NCBI GenBank assembly: GCA_014607495.2
Contig: CP053165.1
Coordinates: 4,024,906 to 4,088,905 of the forward strand
Origin: Carposina sasakii
Lineage: Eukaryota; Arthropoda; Insecta; Lepidoptera; Carposinidae
Length of the DNA: 64,000 nucleotides
Direction of reading: 5' to 3'
Of the stretch, positions 22,315 to 33,504 are shown one piece after another. The first letter of the stretch is position 1. Every line of letters starts with the position of its first letter. The notes under the pieces are model-generated. The model saw only the letters and a list, made by a program, of their open reading frames with translations. It searched no databases and had not been told where the DNA came from. Position numbers and translations under genes: made by a program.

Positions 22315-22679
22315 TTTCGTGGCCACCCTTAACGAAGGGTACGTACTCTATACATCAAATAAAGTAAGTTGAAGCCAAAAAAAATGCTGGGAAAAGATGT
22401 AAATTAAAAAAAAAAAAATTCTTGATCGGTCGAAATTTATAGTGTCCAGTGTGTATAATAGTTTTTTCATGGACAAATTTTAATTATATCTCGTGAAAAA
22501 ATCTTGTTATGCGCGTCTATGGGCAATTATGCAGAAAGACTCAGTTTATTTACGCAACTTTGGACCCTAATATCTTGGGAACTAGACACTTCCCAGGTAT
22601 GCTTCCATGAAGAAAAATGATCGTGACGATAAGGAGATTCCGTAGTTTCCGGGAACGTTGACGACCAAAAATCACCCTG
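22315..22679 (+). mobile_element. TA-target MITE, family M
   Basis: Starts CGGGATGTTTTTTCGTGGCC, ends CACCCTG, with TA on both sides. It is colinear with the copy at 12,231 throughout ('ttaacgaagggtacgtactc', 'gggaacgttgacgaccaaaa'). Confidence 0.8.
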
Positions 22680-22822
22680 TATATTATAACTTATTAAATT
22701 GCTTATTAAAAAAAGTACATTATATTATTGCTGATCATAAATATTCCAACAGAAAATTCTATTTTAATAACTTCTTTCGATGTCACTATGATCCTGTACA
22801 TACCATCCTCATCACGTCACAA

Positions 22823-23081
22823 CAGCCTATTGCAGTCTACTGCTGGACGTCTGCCTCCCCCAAGGCACGGCACAAGGTTCGATGTCTGGTTTTCGCCAAA
22901 AAGTCACTAGCTACTCTTCATGTCATCCACATAGACACACATTACAATGAGTTTTTATTTTATAATAATCATGGTAAAATCATTGATACATTTTGATAAT
23001 ATTGATAATATCTACCTAAGTACTATAGGCGTGCCCTGGGGGAGGCCTACCTCCAGCAGTGGACTGCAATAGGCTGAAGAC
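22823..23081. repeat. Two LINE 3' ends in opposite orientation
   Basis: At 22,823-22,890 'cagcctattgcagtctactg' and 'tctgcctcccccaaggcac' lie in reverse orientation. At 23,029-23,081 'cgtgccctgggggaggccta' and 'agtggactgcaataggctga' lie forward. The forward copy reads GEAY.QQWTAIG-stop, the end of a reverse-transcriptase frame. Confidence 0.55.
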
Positions 23082-23324
23082 GACACAACTCTAGGTACTA
23101 GTTAGGTAAGTACATAATGCTGAACCAAAGAACATGGTGGTCCAAAAATTCGAGTTTTTAACATGGTAAACAACTGCGATCTGGCAAATAAATCCGTTTT
23201 GTCATTCCATTTGTCTTCAATAAATTCTTGAGGAAAGACATCGTTAAAGTCACTAACGGTATCCGCCATTACCGTCGCTCTGCCCAAATTACAGTGCGAC
23301 CTTTTATATTAACGACTTAAGATT

Positions 23325-23500
23325 GACGACCGATTGGCATAGTTGGTAGTGTAAGGAGTGGCTGGTGGCCCTCTCTTCTGCGCCATAGGTCCTAGGACGG
23401 ATCTCGGTAGCATCAAACATTTGTATGAGTAATATCCATGTTTGTTTCCTAGGCATGGATGGATATTTTCTAATTATCCATGTATTGTCTATGCTTAGTA
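23325..23500 (+). repeat. tRNA-derived SINE, 5' part
   Basis: 'gacgaccgattggcatagt', 'gccataggtcctaggacgg', then 'catggatggatatt' matches the better copy on the minus strand at 61,264-61,523. It has tRNA-like A- and B-box regions; the B box is damaged here. Confidence 0.5.
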
Positions 23501-23544
23501 CCCATAAAACCTTAGGGATCAGTGTAGTACCTACTAGGTACCGG

Positions 23545-23585
23545 CTACCATATTTTGGGAACACCGCCATGTGTATTGTAAGTAT
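23545..23585 (+). repeat. SINE-like repeat fragment
   Basis: 'ggctaccatattttgggaac' and 'accgccatgtgt' match the 3' part of the 24,095-24,305 family. Confidence 0.35.
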
Positions 23586-23639
23586 CTATCTTGTTAGGTA
23601 TGTAGTAGGTTTTAATGGACTGTATGTATAATTTGTAAA

Positions 23640-24094
23640 GCAAAATGATAAAACGAAATCAAATGTTCAAAAAAATACGATAAATATCCTTATAAAATTA
23701 TCAACAAAGAAATTTAATTTATAGTAGGTAACTTAGGTATTAAAATAATAGAGAAAAGCATCGTAGAAAAACAACAATCAATGTAAAATCGATTAATAAA
23801 CATAATCGCTTAATCGTGATTGGTTGTTAACCTCTCAAATAAGAGCCAATGAACTTTGGTTCACAGTTAATTGTGTTAAATTATTATGTTATTTTATCTT
23901 GCAATTATACATGGACTGACGCGACGAAGCAAAAAAAAGGAAAAATATTTATAGATAAAGCTATTCTAATAGTCAGTTATTCTGTTTGCAAGAATGTAGT
24001 AGATACTACTTACATAAGTAGTAGATAGTTTTATCATAAGTATCTGTGATTTAGGCTAGGCGGGTATGGTACTTACTTTGCCGTTTCCACACTT
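23640..24094. other. Non-coding AT-rich stretch
   Basis: No coding-like frame or terminal repeats noticed. Confidence 0.35.
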
Positions 24095-24305
24095 CATATC
24101 CATCCACGCTTTCAATCCCAGCTGCATCTCCTCTCCTTCCGTACATGTCGTAAGAGTCGACTAAGGAGCTCGGGCAATTCTCTCGAGCGAGCTAGCACAT
24201 GTCACTGCTCATACATCTGTCTCCGCTTCGCTAAACGTAGACATGGGATCAGTATTATCATATCTGTGGTACTACCCTATTTTGGCAATACAGCCGTGTA
24301 ACTCA
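24095..24305 (+). repeat. SINE-like repeat, longest uninterrupted copy
   Basis: Runs from 'tccatccacgctttcaatcc' through 'gtcgtaagagtcgactaagg', 'agctagcacatgtcactg' and 'ctgtctccgcttcgctaaac' to 'ttggcaatacagccgtg'. It acts as the reference for the interrupted copy at 10,966-11,562 and the reversed fragments at 2,099, 4,272 and 14,565. Confidence 0.65.
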
Positions 24306-24640
24306 TTTCTGTTCATATATATTTTCCAAGTAATATTTTATTGTGTAATTAGGAGGCACGTGAGGCACACTGTGTTCGCAGATAATTGCGTTATTATAAT
24401 GGTTATTACACCGCACAACAGCACCTTACTGTGGCATAAAAAAACAAATGAAAGATTATTCTGTATATGACCGGATCCGTCGTCTTAGATCTACTTTATC
24501 TATTTTTATCCTTTAGGCTTTGTTACTTGCATTTCGGTTTACAACAGAACTCTTGAGTCTCATTGATATCTGATTTGAGGGTCTGCTCGCCGACTGTAGG
24601 CAAAGAGCTTATAGAAACTGCATTTGGTAGGACAAACATA

Positions 24641-25014
24641 CAGGGTGATTTTTGGCCGTCAACGTTCCCGGAAACTACGGAATCTCCTCATCGTCACGAT
24701 CATTTTTCTCCATGGAAGCATACCTGGGAAGTGTCTGGTTTCCAAAATATTAGGGTCCAAAGTTGAGTAAATAGACTGCATTTTTCTGCATAAATGCTCA
24801 TTGACGCGTGTAGCAAGATTTTTTCACGAGAAATAATTAATATCTGTCTATGAAATGAACTAGCATAAACACCGGACACTATAAATTTCGCCCGATCAAG
24901 TAATAAAAAAAAAAACAAAAAAAATTACATCGTTTCCCAGCATTTTTTTTGTCAATAACTTACTTTATTTGATGTATAGAGTACGTACCCTTCGTTAAGG
25001 GTGGCACACCTCGT
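24641..25014 (-). mobile_element. TA-target MITE, family M, reverse and end-truncated
   Basis: Begins TA|CAGGGTGATTTTTGGCCGTC and is the reverse complement of the 12,231 copy. It breaks off after 'ttcgttaagggtggc' without the second terminal repeat, so one end has been lost. Confidence 0.75.
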
Positions 25015-25170
25015 CATCATCATTCTAACAACCTTCACTGCGACTAGGTCGTCCGTCTATCCTATAGGTGGACAAACGCTGCGCTTGCCGGTATATGGCA
25101 GCCATTCTTTTGGGCCCCATCAGCCATACTGATATGGTACTGACCATACCACGTAACTAACATTATTATT

Positions 25171-25215
25171 TACATCTGTCCCCGCCATGCTAAACGTGGC
25201 TGCGGGATCTCATTT
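25171..25215 (+). repeat. SINE-like repeat fragment
   Basis: 'acatctgtccccgccatgct' and 'aaacgtggctgcgggatc' match the middle of the 24,095-24,305 family. Confidence 0.4.
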
Positions 25216-25635
25216 GATAGTCGTGAGGTGAGAGTGACACTGTCTTATAATTTTTACGCAGTCAGGTTTTTTCTTTAAATAAACGAGGTTATTGTGGCTA
25301 TGGCTAACTAACAACATGAGTAATTAAGTAGTTACATATTACAAATGTTTATATTACCTACCATTAAGCTATTTCAATTTCAAATGGAATGAATATCAAT
25401 AGAAATATTCAATCTAAGTGTAACTGTAATTCTAAGTAGGCCCAAAGAAAAGGCGCGAGGGCCGTTAAATTACTTTCACAATAAAAAATATTTCAATAAC
25501 TTCAATTTGTGGAATCCAAAGCGAGTGCTAATGGACATCGCAAATACTATGATATACTGGTTTGATTTAATTTGTTGACTTTTTGTGATTGCTAAAGGTC
25601 AGTTTTAGCATTTCACATTAGAGCTATGCTCACTC

Positions 25636-25970
25636 CTATGTAAAGAGAACATCCGTCTAGCTAGATACTAAGAAATGTTGCTCTATGCTGATGCATAATA
25701 TCTGCATGTGACGGACAGATAAATTCGTCAGAATCATTTGAGCTTCTCAGATGGACAGACATCGTCTGTTTTAAATATTATCATTATCATCTTCCTGCCC
25801 TTATCCATTATAAATGGGGTCGGCGCAATATTTTTTTTTTCGAAACTTTTATTCTTCTATGTAAAGAGAACATCCCTCTAGGTATTAAAAAATGTTGCTC
25901 TCTGCTTGTGCATAATATGTGACGGACAGATAAGTTCAACAGAAACAATTGAGCTTCCCAGATGGACAGA
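25636..25970. repeat. Direct duplication (about 120 bp units) around a LINE tail
   Basis: Unit 1 (25,636-25,759) and unit 2 (25,857-25,970) share 'ctatgtaaagagaacatcc', 'atgttgctct', 'gtgacggacagataa' and 'agatggacaga' in the same order. Between them is an RTE-type LINE 3' end in reverse (25,782-25,832, 'ggggtcggcgcaatat'). Confidence 0.65.
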
Positions 25971-25979
25971 TTCGACGTC

Positions 25980-26925
25980 GTACTATAATTTATCGATCCT
26001 GATTAAGTATTCCCAATTTTCTGATGCCAAGAGCGCCCTCTCCTTAAGTGGCATTAAGTTATATAATTATCACGATAAGAAAGATTAAAACACCGGAAAC
26101 CCAGTTTAAAACTAGTAAACCAACTTCCTGACCGTCATGCATAACAATAAGTTTAATTAAAAGCTTCTCACGATGATTTTACGTACCTACATTTACAAAC
26201 GGTTTTAATCGTATTTACCGTAATTAGTGTTATGCGATGTGACATAACGGATCGTGTACTGTTAGGGCCGGTGTACACGTGATCGTGACGACACAATGTG
26301 CAGCGGGAACGATTGTGTCAATAGGGCGTCAAGCTTACATGCGCATTATAGAGTTACCTACGAGTATAGTGCACGCGCAAGCAAATGATGCATTTATTAT
26401 TATCGCTTAACTGTTAATGTTAATCACTGTTTTAGTATCAAGCATGCTATTATACTTAATCATATAAGTAAGTACCAATTACTATGTCTGTTTATAATGA
26501 ATCTAGAAATTAAACTTATCTATCATGCCAAAAAGTTCCATATTTTATTGTCTCAAAAGGCAATCACTGCAGTTAGTCTTCTGACACCAATAATAGGGAT
26601 AAATGTAAAGCATTTTATACACCATCGATTTATGGATGACTAGATGATGTCATTTATGTCAAAAAATGTATGCAGATTCGGCGGCTTGTGTATAGTTACC
26701 TTTAGAATAGTGCTAATGAATGGGTATGCTGCGTATGCGCAGAACTTTACAGAGGCGCTTACGAGAGCTACAAAGTGACGCGTCTTGTATAAGCTTCCGC
26801 TATTTTTGCTTTTTCTGCAGTAAATGCGTAAGAGATATTTGAAATATTAGCACTAATGAGATTTAATGCCAACGCCCTAGGTAGTTTGTTAGAGTTTTTT
26901 TCCACCATCGATGTAGCATATTATG
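25980..26925. other. Non-coding stretch, no assigned feature
   Basis: No coding-like frame. 26,690-26,830 is somewhat GC-richer but has stops in all frames. Confidence 0.35.
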
Positions 26926-26928
26926 GAT

Positions 26929-27200
26929 CATCATCATCAGCCTATTGCAGTCCACTGCTGGATGTAGGCCTCCCCCAGGGCACGCCACAAGATGCCATGT
27001 GGGGTATTTGCCCATAGTCACGACGCTGGACAGGCGGGTTGGTGACCGCAGTTTGTATTTTGGACTATGTTGTCAACACGGGAGGCGCTGCTGCCCACCT
27101 ACCGGAAACCCTCCTACGATACCCACAGGCAGACATGGGGTGGTACGAATTCCACTCTGCCGGCACCACGCGGCCAAAGTTTTGTGTTATGGATGCATGT
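26929..27200 (-). repeat. LINE 3'-end type repeat (reverse orientation)
   Basis: Starts with the tail 'atcatcatcag' then 'cctattgcagtccactgctg', 'aggcctcccccagggcac', 'gttggtgaccgcagt' and 'cagacatggggtggt', the same order as 6,608-6,880. The reversed microsatellite tail shows insertion on the minus strand. Confidence 0.6.
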
Positions 27201-27224
27201 AGGTAATATAGACCAATCATATTC

Positions 27225-27380
27225 ATCGGTCTATATGGCGGTGTAAAAGCTCTTTGGTTCGATTCCAGTCACGGGCTTGTACCACTGAATTTATTTCATG
27301 TACGGATTTTAATATTCTAAATTATCACTTCGCTATACCCGAGGAGGGTTAGCATCAGGCAGGCAGACGGTCATAAACGA
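27225..27380 (+). repeat. Possible tRNA-derived SINE remnant
   Basis: Contains a B-box-like GGTTCGATTCC at 27,256-27,266 followed by 'cacgggcttgtaccactga' and 'atgtacggattttaa', words that I associate with lepidopteran SINEs. No cloverleaf can be drawn, so it is not a tRNA gene. Confidence 0.4.
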
Positions 27381-27389
27381 ACATCAAAT

Positions 27390-28357
27390 ATTTGGCAACA
27401 TGAGTTTCGAAAATTTGATTTAATTACTTTATTACATTGACATTTTGATTTGCTATCTTTCCTTTCCGTACTTACCTACACAAAAATATTAATCCAATCG
27501 TGACCTAAAATTAAAAATGAATAAAATATTATAAATATACTACCTACAGGAAGTACATGATAATATGTAATAAATAAATGAAAAATCATAATTAACATGA
27601 CGAATGGTATAATTAAAATTGAACCTTAAATGAACCTGAAATTGACTATGAAATGCTTCAGTCTGCCTACCACACTAAAAACATGTTGCTGTGCCCAACA
27701 GGGTCATATGTTATCTGTAAATTATTAATTAATATCCTTAACTACATATGAATGCAATAAATGATTGAGTATTGAAGTAACCACATGTGCCGTATAAAGG
27801 ATAAGGGCAGGAAGTTGATGATGATATGGGACTGTGGGCCGGAAGCATAGTGTTAAAACACCTTTATGTATGTAGTCAAACAAATTGACGTAGGTGGTAG
27901 TGACCCTGCCAAACGTGTCTTACCTTTTCACAAATGAAAGGATTAATCTCGGTCCAAATCTGCTTGACCCAGATCTGGAAGCCTAATTTTAAGATATAAA
28001 CAATTCAATTACATATTTGCTATCGAACTGGGCTATCAAACATCGCTGGCACGGAACACAACTTAGCGGTAGTTTACGGAGATAGGAGATACTCGTAGGT
28101 ATGTCTCATGAGATTTTAAATATAAAAAATTCGTTCTCTAAGAAATACAAAGGAGGACTTAAAAAACATGGATAGTTTTCGCAGGAAAATTTCAAAATTT
28201 TCCGTCAATTTTTTCGGATTTTTTAAAAATTTTTGTTCGTTTAAGTAGGCCTTAGATAATGACTTAAAAACAAAATTTTAATATATGGATGATTTAAAAA
28301 CTTGATTTATGTATGTAACTTTTGTTATTAAAATTATATTCATTTCTTCTTTCCAAG
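27390..28357. other. Upstream flank or leader intron of the ZP gene
   Basis: AT-rich without coding frames. A good 3' splice site ('catttcttctttccaag') ends at 28,357, eleven bases before the ATG, so this stretch is more likely intron than proximal promoter. Confidence 0.5.
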
Positions 28358-28367
28358 GTGCGCCAAG

Positions 28368-31300
28368 ATGTGGCGTGCATTGCTGCTAGCATGCCTGCTG
28401 CTAATCGTGGCACACAGCACCGGGCAGCAATCAAAAGCGAACCGGGTCGTGTCGGTCACCAGCACCTGTGACAAAGCCTCCTTGAACATACACCTTAGTA
28501 TGGACCTGCCGTTCAAGGGCCTCGTCTTCAGTAAGGACTTCTCGAGGGAATGCAGGATACAGGGTGAGAAATAAATCATGTAAAACCGTTGGTCCAGCGC
28601 GCTGCACCGCTGCAGCGCTTTATGTCTATTCGGTCGTACGGTTTTCCATTACGTGACGTCGGACTATGAGAATGAAGGAATAGGGTAGATCGCTGATAAC
28701 ACGAAAAAGATCCGGTTGCAAATTTTTTTTTTGACTTAGTATCACGCTCACGACTTAGACAAATATCAAGCTCAAATGCAACAAGCCGTTTAGAGTCTAG
28801 AGCGTGCCAAATAAATATACATACATACAAAAACACTTGAAAATATAACGCATCTTCTGGTGCAGTCAGCTAAAAAGGATCAGTGCCGAATTCACGCATA
28901 CTATACCCAACGAGGTTGCATGGGCAACAGAAATTTGTTATCTTTACATAACCACTAATAGTGATAGTGGTACACTATCTGTTGTCAATAGATACTACTT
29001 AAATAATAAGTAACTGAAGTACTTCTAAAATGTAATTGTTTATATTCTTTTTTACAGGTAACCTAGAACAATCAGTGTCAATAGACCTGCCGTCAAACGC
29101 GTGTGGCGTACGCACCTCCACCCTCAACACTACAGCCGAGGAACCGGAGGATGATGAGCAGCTCTACTACACGGTAGAACTGGTGGTGCAGATGGACAAG
29201 CATTTGCAGCAGTCGTCTGATCAGGAGCTGATTGTCAGGTGAGTGCTCCTCTCATCAGATCGAACCGGCTTAGATGAATTAACATTATATCTTCAAAGTT
29301 AATTGGATAACGCGTGAATCGAGACAGCGTAGTGATAGCCATCATGTTGCGTATAATGTTAGGAATCTAATTGATGTTATAAAATTACTAGTTTACATGA
29401 TGGTTTATTACTGTAAGTTTAGCTGATGCGAAACGCTTAACGCTTAGTTTAAATAGCACCTACTCACTTACTTTTCTCGATTTGCCTACCGCTAGTTTCC
29501 CGAAAACCTGCAATCATCCTGTAATCAACTCACACCATTTTCTTGTAAAACGATGGTTAAATCGTGATAGTTAAAAAAGTTTGATTAGCTTTCGGGAAAC
29601 TGGTGGTTAGTAAAAACCTCTTTATGGAATGGATATCATAAAATAATTACAAATCGATTACACTGTGTCTCATATCTGTTTCAGATGTAAACTACAACCT
29701 CGAGCAGTGCGAATCCATAGTTCTGCACTGGATAACATGATCCAAGAGAAAATAAGAGAAATGGTCGGACCAGAGCCAAAAAGAGTCAGGTACGAAAACT
29801 ACAAAACACAATATGTGATATAATAGGGCTCATACACAAGGCACAACTGCAAGCCTAACATGACCTGCGAAACACGATATGATAAACCGATTTATCGACA
29901 TTTAGCTATTCAAAATACGATAAATATAGCCGCCATTTTGAATTTTGTATACAGGATGTAACAGAAAGCGTATGTTAAGCGAAAAGCTGTATAAATAGCC
30001 CACTGTAGAGAACCTATTCCCAAAATTTAAGACTCGAAATCACATTTTTAATTTTCAAGATTGTATGAAAATTCCTGAGATATTTAAAAATTCTCCATAC
30101 AATCGGGAAAAATAAACATGTGATTTCGGATCTCAAATTTTGTGGATAGGTTCTCTATAGTGGGCTATTTACATAGCTTTTCGCTTAACATACCCTTTTT
30201 GTTACACCCTGTAGAGACGATACGATAACCACGATGCGTGGTCATGCTAGGGGGGCTGGTAAAGGCTAATCAAGTAAACTAGAGTACTAAAAAATAATTA
30301 TTTTATGGTCAGCCCAGCAGTATACAATACAATATACCCAAGGCACTGAAGGAAATGGCCCACGCCGCATTTTTTTTGTTTCTACTGTGGTTAGGGAACG
30401 TCTAAACCAGCACTGGCTGATCTATACATCTATCTATACATACCTATATAATAAAAATGTAACGGATCGCTGTCTGTACATGGAAGATATATGTATAAGA
30501 AAAAATATTATAGGATACCTTTATCAACGCAATAGGACCCAAAACGATGATTTTTGGAATTTTTGTCTGTTTGTCTATGCGTTTGTGCACGCTCTAATCT
30601 CAACTGAACTGATTTCGATGCAGTTTTTAGGAATATATTGTGACAGATCCCACTTAACATATAGGCTACCCTTTATCCCGGGAAAATGTTTTATCCGGGA
30701 TAATTTGGACATTTTGTTTTTTCTAGAGTCCACGCGGACGGAGTCGCGGGCGTCCGCTAGTATAATAATATATCTTTCTTTATCATATTCCAGAACTGGA
30801 AGGAACCGTCAAGGCTGGTCCCGTCCTGATGAGCATCAGGAATGGGCGATGGAGGCGGCACGGGCGTGGATGGAGCTGGCTCCAGCTGCCAACGGGGACG
30901 AACCAGCTACGGTGGAAGTTGGACAGCCGACTCGACTGCTGATACAGTGCACTTTGCCTGGTAAGGAATATGGTCAGCTGCGATAGCCAGGCATTAGGCT
31001 CTCTAACTATTTACAGTTATCGGATTATAAAGATTTTATTCTTACTTAGTTAACCAAACCTGATGTTTCGCCCAACATCTCAGCTGATCCTCAAATCTGA
31101 CTACTTATAGATTACAAGCAACTACAGTCGCGATGAAAAACTAGATCCAAACCTACTACGGTTATTCTATGTGTCTACTCTAGCCAGGTATATTGGACAT
31201 TGCATGGAGCCAGAGCCCCTCAAACTTACTCTAATATAGATTCGTAAATTTTCAGTTGGCGTTGGTCTTCGAATAACAAACTGCGTGGCACACGACGGCC

Positions 31301-32497
31301 TCGGGGAAGCTTCCCAGAAACTGCTGGACGAAGCCGGCTGCCCAATAGACGAGACCATATTCAACAAACCAACAATCCACCGTCACAAACACAAAGGATC
31401 TGAAATAGACTTCTCTGACCTAGAGGACGTTGATCCCGAACGCAATATAGGTGAAAGCATGAGCCTCAAAATGGCGAGGAACGATCCAGAGTATATGCTG
31501 AAGAATATCATGACTTACCAGCACGCTGTGACCATTTTCGCAGCGTTCAAGTTCCCTGATAGGGCAAAACTGCATCTCACTTGTGGTATTGAGTTGTGCA
31601 AAGGCTACTGCCCTCCTGTGGACTGTAAGACCTTGCAAAGAACGCAGCGGACGAAGGATGGTCTCGTGAGGAAGGCACGCTTGGACAAGGATGCAAGAGG
31701 AGTCGTGATAGATACGCTGGAGGTGTACAATAGTATAGAGGTCATCGCGCCTAATATTGAATTGGAGGATGAAGCGTCTATAAGAGGTATGAAGGTTATC
31801 TCCTACGTTTCTTATATGTAGCATTTTACTACCAAGTCTGATAAAGTGAGCGGACGATTAAACGGGCAATATAAGTACCTAATACCTACTATCTTACCTG
31901 GATGGACGGACGGCCTATCAGGGTTGCAGCTGGATATAGGTCGCTTCCAACAGGTTGCAGCAAAGAGGGGAAGGTCTATGTTTTCATAGATGGAAATCGT
32001 GCCATCAAATATAAAGCATACTTACCTACATAAAAAGTCTGTTTAATACCTACCCTCATATTTAGAAACAGATGTTTATTATGCTTATTTTTAAAAATCA
32101 TCAAATTGAGGTAAATAACACGTAAATATTATTTCATTTTGCAGGTTCCAGAAGAATAGAAGCTGAAGAAGAGGAGCTTGCAAGAGGCTTCTCACCCGGT
32201 GACAAAACAATATGTCTATCCCCTGGAAAGATGGCTCTAGCCTTCTGTGTGTTAGGAGTTATTTTCCTTTGCGCTATAGCTGTAGCTTTCGTATCTTTGA
32301 TAAGAGCGAGAAGACGTCTAGGACGAGAGCCGGTGCATACTTCCCTCTCTTTCTACACTGGTAGCAAAAGTCTCTTTTCCTCAAGCGAGAGCTCCAGCTC
32401 AGGCCTTAGTGGTAGTAAACTACTTCTAACTGACAGTCCTTATTTAGATCATCACTCATCGTCCAGCAATAACTGGCCATACTCTAGAGCTTTTTAG
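28368..32497 (+). CDS. ZP-domain transmembrane protein, 510 aa, six coding exons
   Basis: Coding exons: 28368-28563, 29058-29238, 29685-29789, 30794-30960, 31256-31786 and 32145-32497. All introns are GT-AG and all phases join, giving 510 residues. Order: signal peptide (about 1-19); ZP-N with the four expected cysteines C34, C62, C81, C127 and the FKGLVFSKDF motif; an Arg/Glu-rich linker; ZP-C (about 200-340) with C213, C226, C245, C326, C331, C335, C340; possible basic cleavage sites RKAR (355-358) and RGSRR (393-397); a transmembrane helix (about 423-446); and a Ser-rich 64-residue cytoplasmic tail. Such proteins polymerise in the apical extracellular matrix of insect epithelia, trachea and cuticle after cleavage. 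Size and layout suit the piopio-like group better than dusky/miniature, but I did not settle the orthologue. A 3' splice site just before the ATG implies an upstream leader exon. Introns 3 and 5 carry transposon sequence. Confidence 0.9.
29952..30211 (+). mobile_element. Palindromic MITE, family P, in intron 3 of the ZP gene
   Basis: Starts CAGGATGTAACAGAAAGCG and ends with the inverted TGTTACACCCTG, flanked by TA. The arms of roughly 110 bp ('gttaagcgaaaagct', 'atagcccact', 'agagaacctatt') are reverse complements, so the element can fold into one long hairpin. Other copies: 33,899-34,542 (interrupted), 40,163-40,403, 61,548-61,787. Confidence 0.85.
30433..30760 (+). mobile_element. Non-autonomous Helitron in intron 3 of the ZP gene
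   Basis: Starts TCTATACATACCTATATAAT after an A and ends CTAG before a T, with the same 3' hairpin run ('cacgcggacggagtcgcggg') as the copy at 8,109. Only 33 bases separate its end from the last base of the exon 4 acceptor (30,793), so the branch point and pyrimidine tract lie in or beside the element. The reading frame of exon 4 is open through the entire Helitron. Confidence 0.85.
31895..32000 (+). repeat. Decayed LINE 3'-end fragment in intron 5 of the ZP gene
   Basis: 'tggatggacggacggcctat', 'gcagctggatataggtcgct' and 'ggggaaggtctatgt' resemble the Arg-Trp-Thr-Asp and GEAYVQQW regions at the C-terminus of lepidopteran LINE reverse transcriptases, with several frame breaks. Partial similarity only. 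Confidence 0.35.
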
Positions 32498-33146
32498 ATA
32501 CAACGATTGTATGTAGCGCCTACTTAAAATAATAGCAATGTTGTACTACCGGTTGAAGTAGATTTTTTGTGTCTTTTGTGTAGGCGTTTACCTAGAGTTT
32601 ATATTCGAAAAAGTTTATATTGATAAATGAATATTACCTATGGTCTCCTGTGGTAGTTATTATGCAGAGGTGTAATGCTGAGACGCTGGAATAAGACTGT
32701 TATGTTAAATCTCTTTACGTTCTCATGTTATTTGTAAGCAATGTAGTTTTGTAAGAGCAGATAGGTAAATAGGAAAGTCTTAATTATTTATTTAGGTAAA
32801 TCGACAAGCTGACTGTCGTTTGAGGTGGTGCTATTGTGATTTCATTATTGTTTAAGTTTAGTATTCTAGCTAGGGATTACGGTGATGGTATGAACAGAAC
32901 ACACGCCTTTAGTAGATTTTTATAATATTTGATTTAACTTTTGAGTTTCTTTATATGCGTGTCGTCTTTACTAACTTTCGTGTGTACGAGCATGACACAG
33001 AGATAAGATAGATAAGTTAAGTGCGTTTCACCCCTGGTTTCACCCATGTTTAACCCACAGGTTTCACCAAATAGCTCCTTTGAACGATGGTTGCGTTGTG
33101 TATCTACTATTATTACTTTTACTATCTGAGCGTGATGGAGAGAGTC

Positions 33147-33295
33147 AGTTTTATATGTAGAATAACTCCTATGCCTGATACCGGAACTATGCAGAAACAA
33201 CGATAATGTAGGTAGTCATTTACATAGTAACTAGCGCCATTATTCAAAAGAACTCTTTGGTAAATGCACTGTACATACGCAATAAAAAATGTCTT
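33147..33295 (+). repeat. Dispersed repeat, copy 2 of 3
   Basis: 'agaataactcctatgcctga', 'aactagcgccattattcaaa' and 'aataaaaaatgtc' match 4,651-4,790 and 41,743-41,910. It contains the AATAAA at 33,281, which may serve the ZP gene. Confidence 0.5.
33281..33286 (+). terminator. Candidate poly(A) signal for the ZP gene
   Basis: This is the first canonical AATAAA after the ZP stop codon (784 bases downstream). It lies in a dispersed repeat, and non-canonical signals nearer the stop (for example around 32,620) are also possible. Confidence 0.3.
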
Positions 33296-33390
33296 TTCTT
33301 TTCTCATTGGCTACGAGTACGAGTCATGCGTATCCACGTTTGTTTGCACTTTAGCACTTCCTCGAAATATTAATTTTAGAATATTGTGAT

Positions 33391-33500
33391 ATATCTCAAC
33401 TATACCCTCAAAATTGGTCAGAAATGGCACCATGTGGTTCTATCGGCCCTTGGTGCTCTGCCTACCCCGTAAGGGATAAAGGCGTGATTATATTATTATT
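33391..33500 (+). repeat. SINE-like repeat, 5'-truncated copy
   Basis: 'ccctcaaaattggtcag', 'ggcaccatgtggttctatcg' and 'taccccgtaagggataaag' match 8,003-8,108 and 58,268-58,373. Confidence 0.65.
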
Positions 33501-33504
33501 ATAT

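Noticed and set aside
22658..22996. 112-codon gene
   Set aside because: It starts in the end of a TA-target MITE and crosses a reversed LINE end; no domain.
31420..31824. 134-codon minus-strand gene
   Set aside because: It is the antisense shadow of ZP exon 5, which has a clear ZP-C domain.
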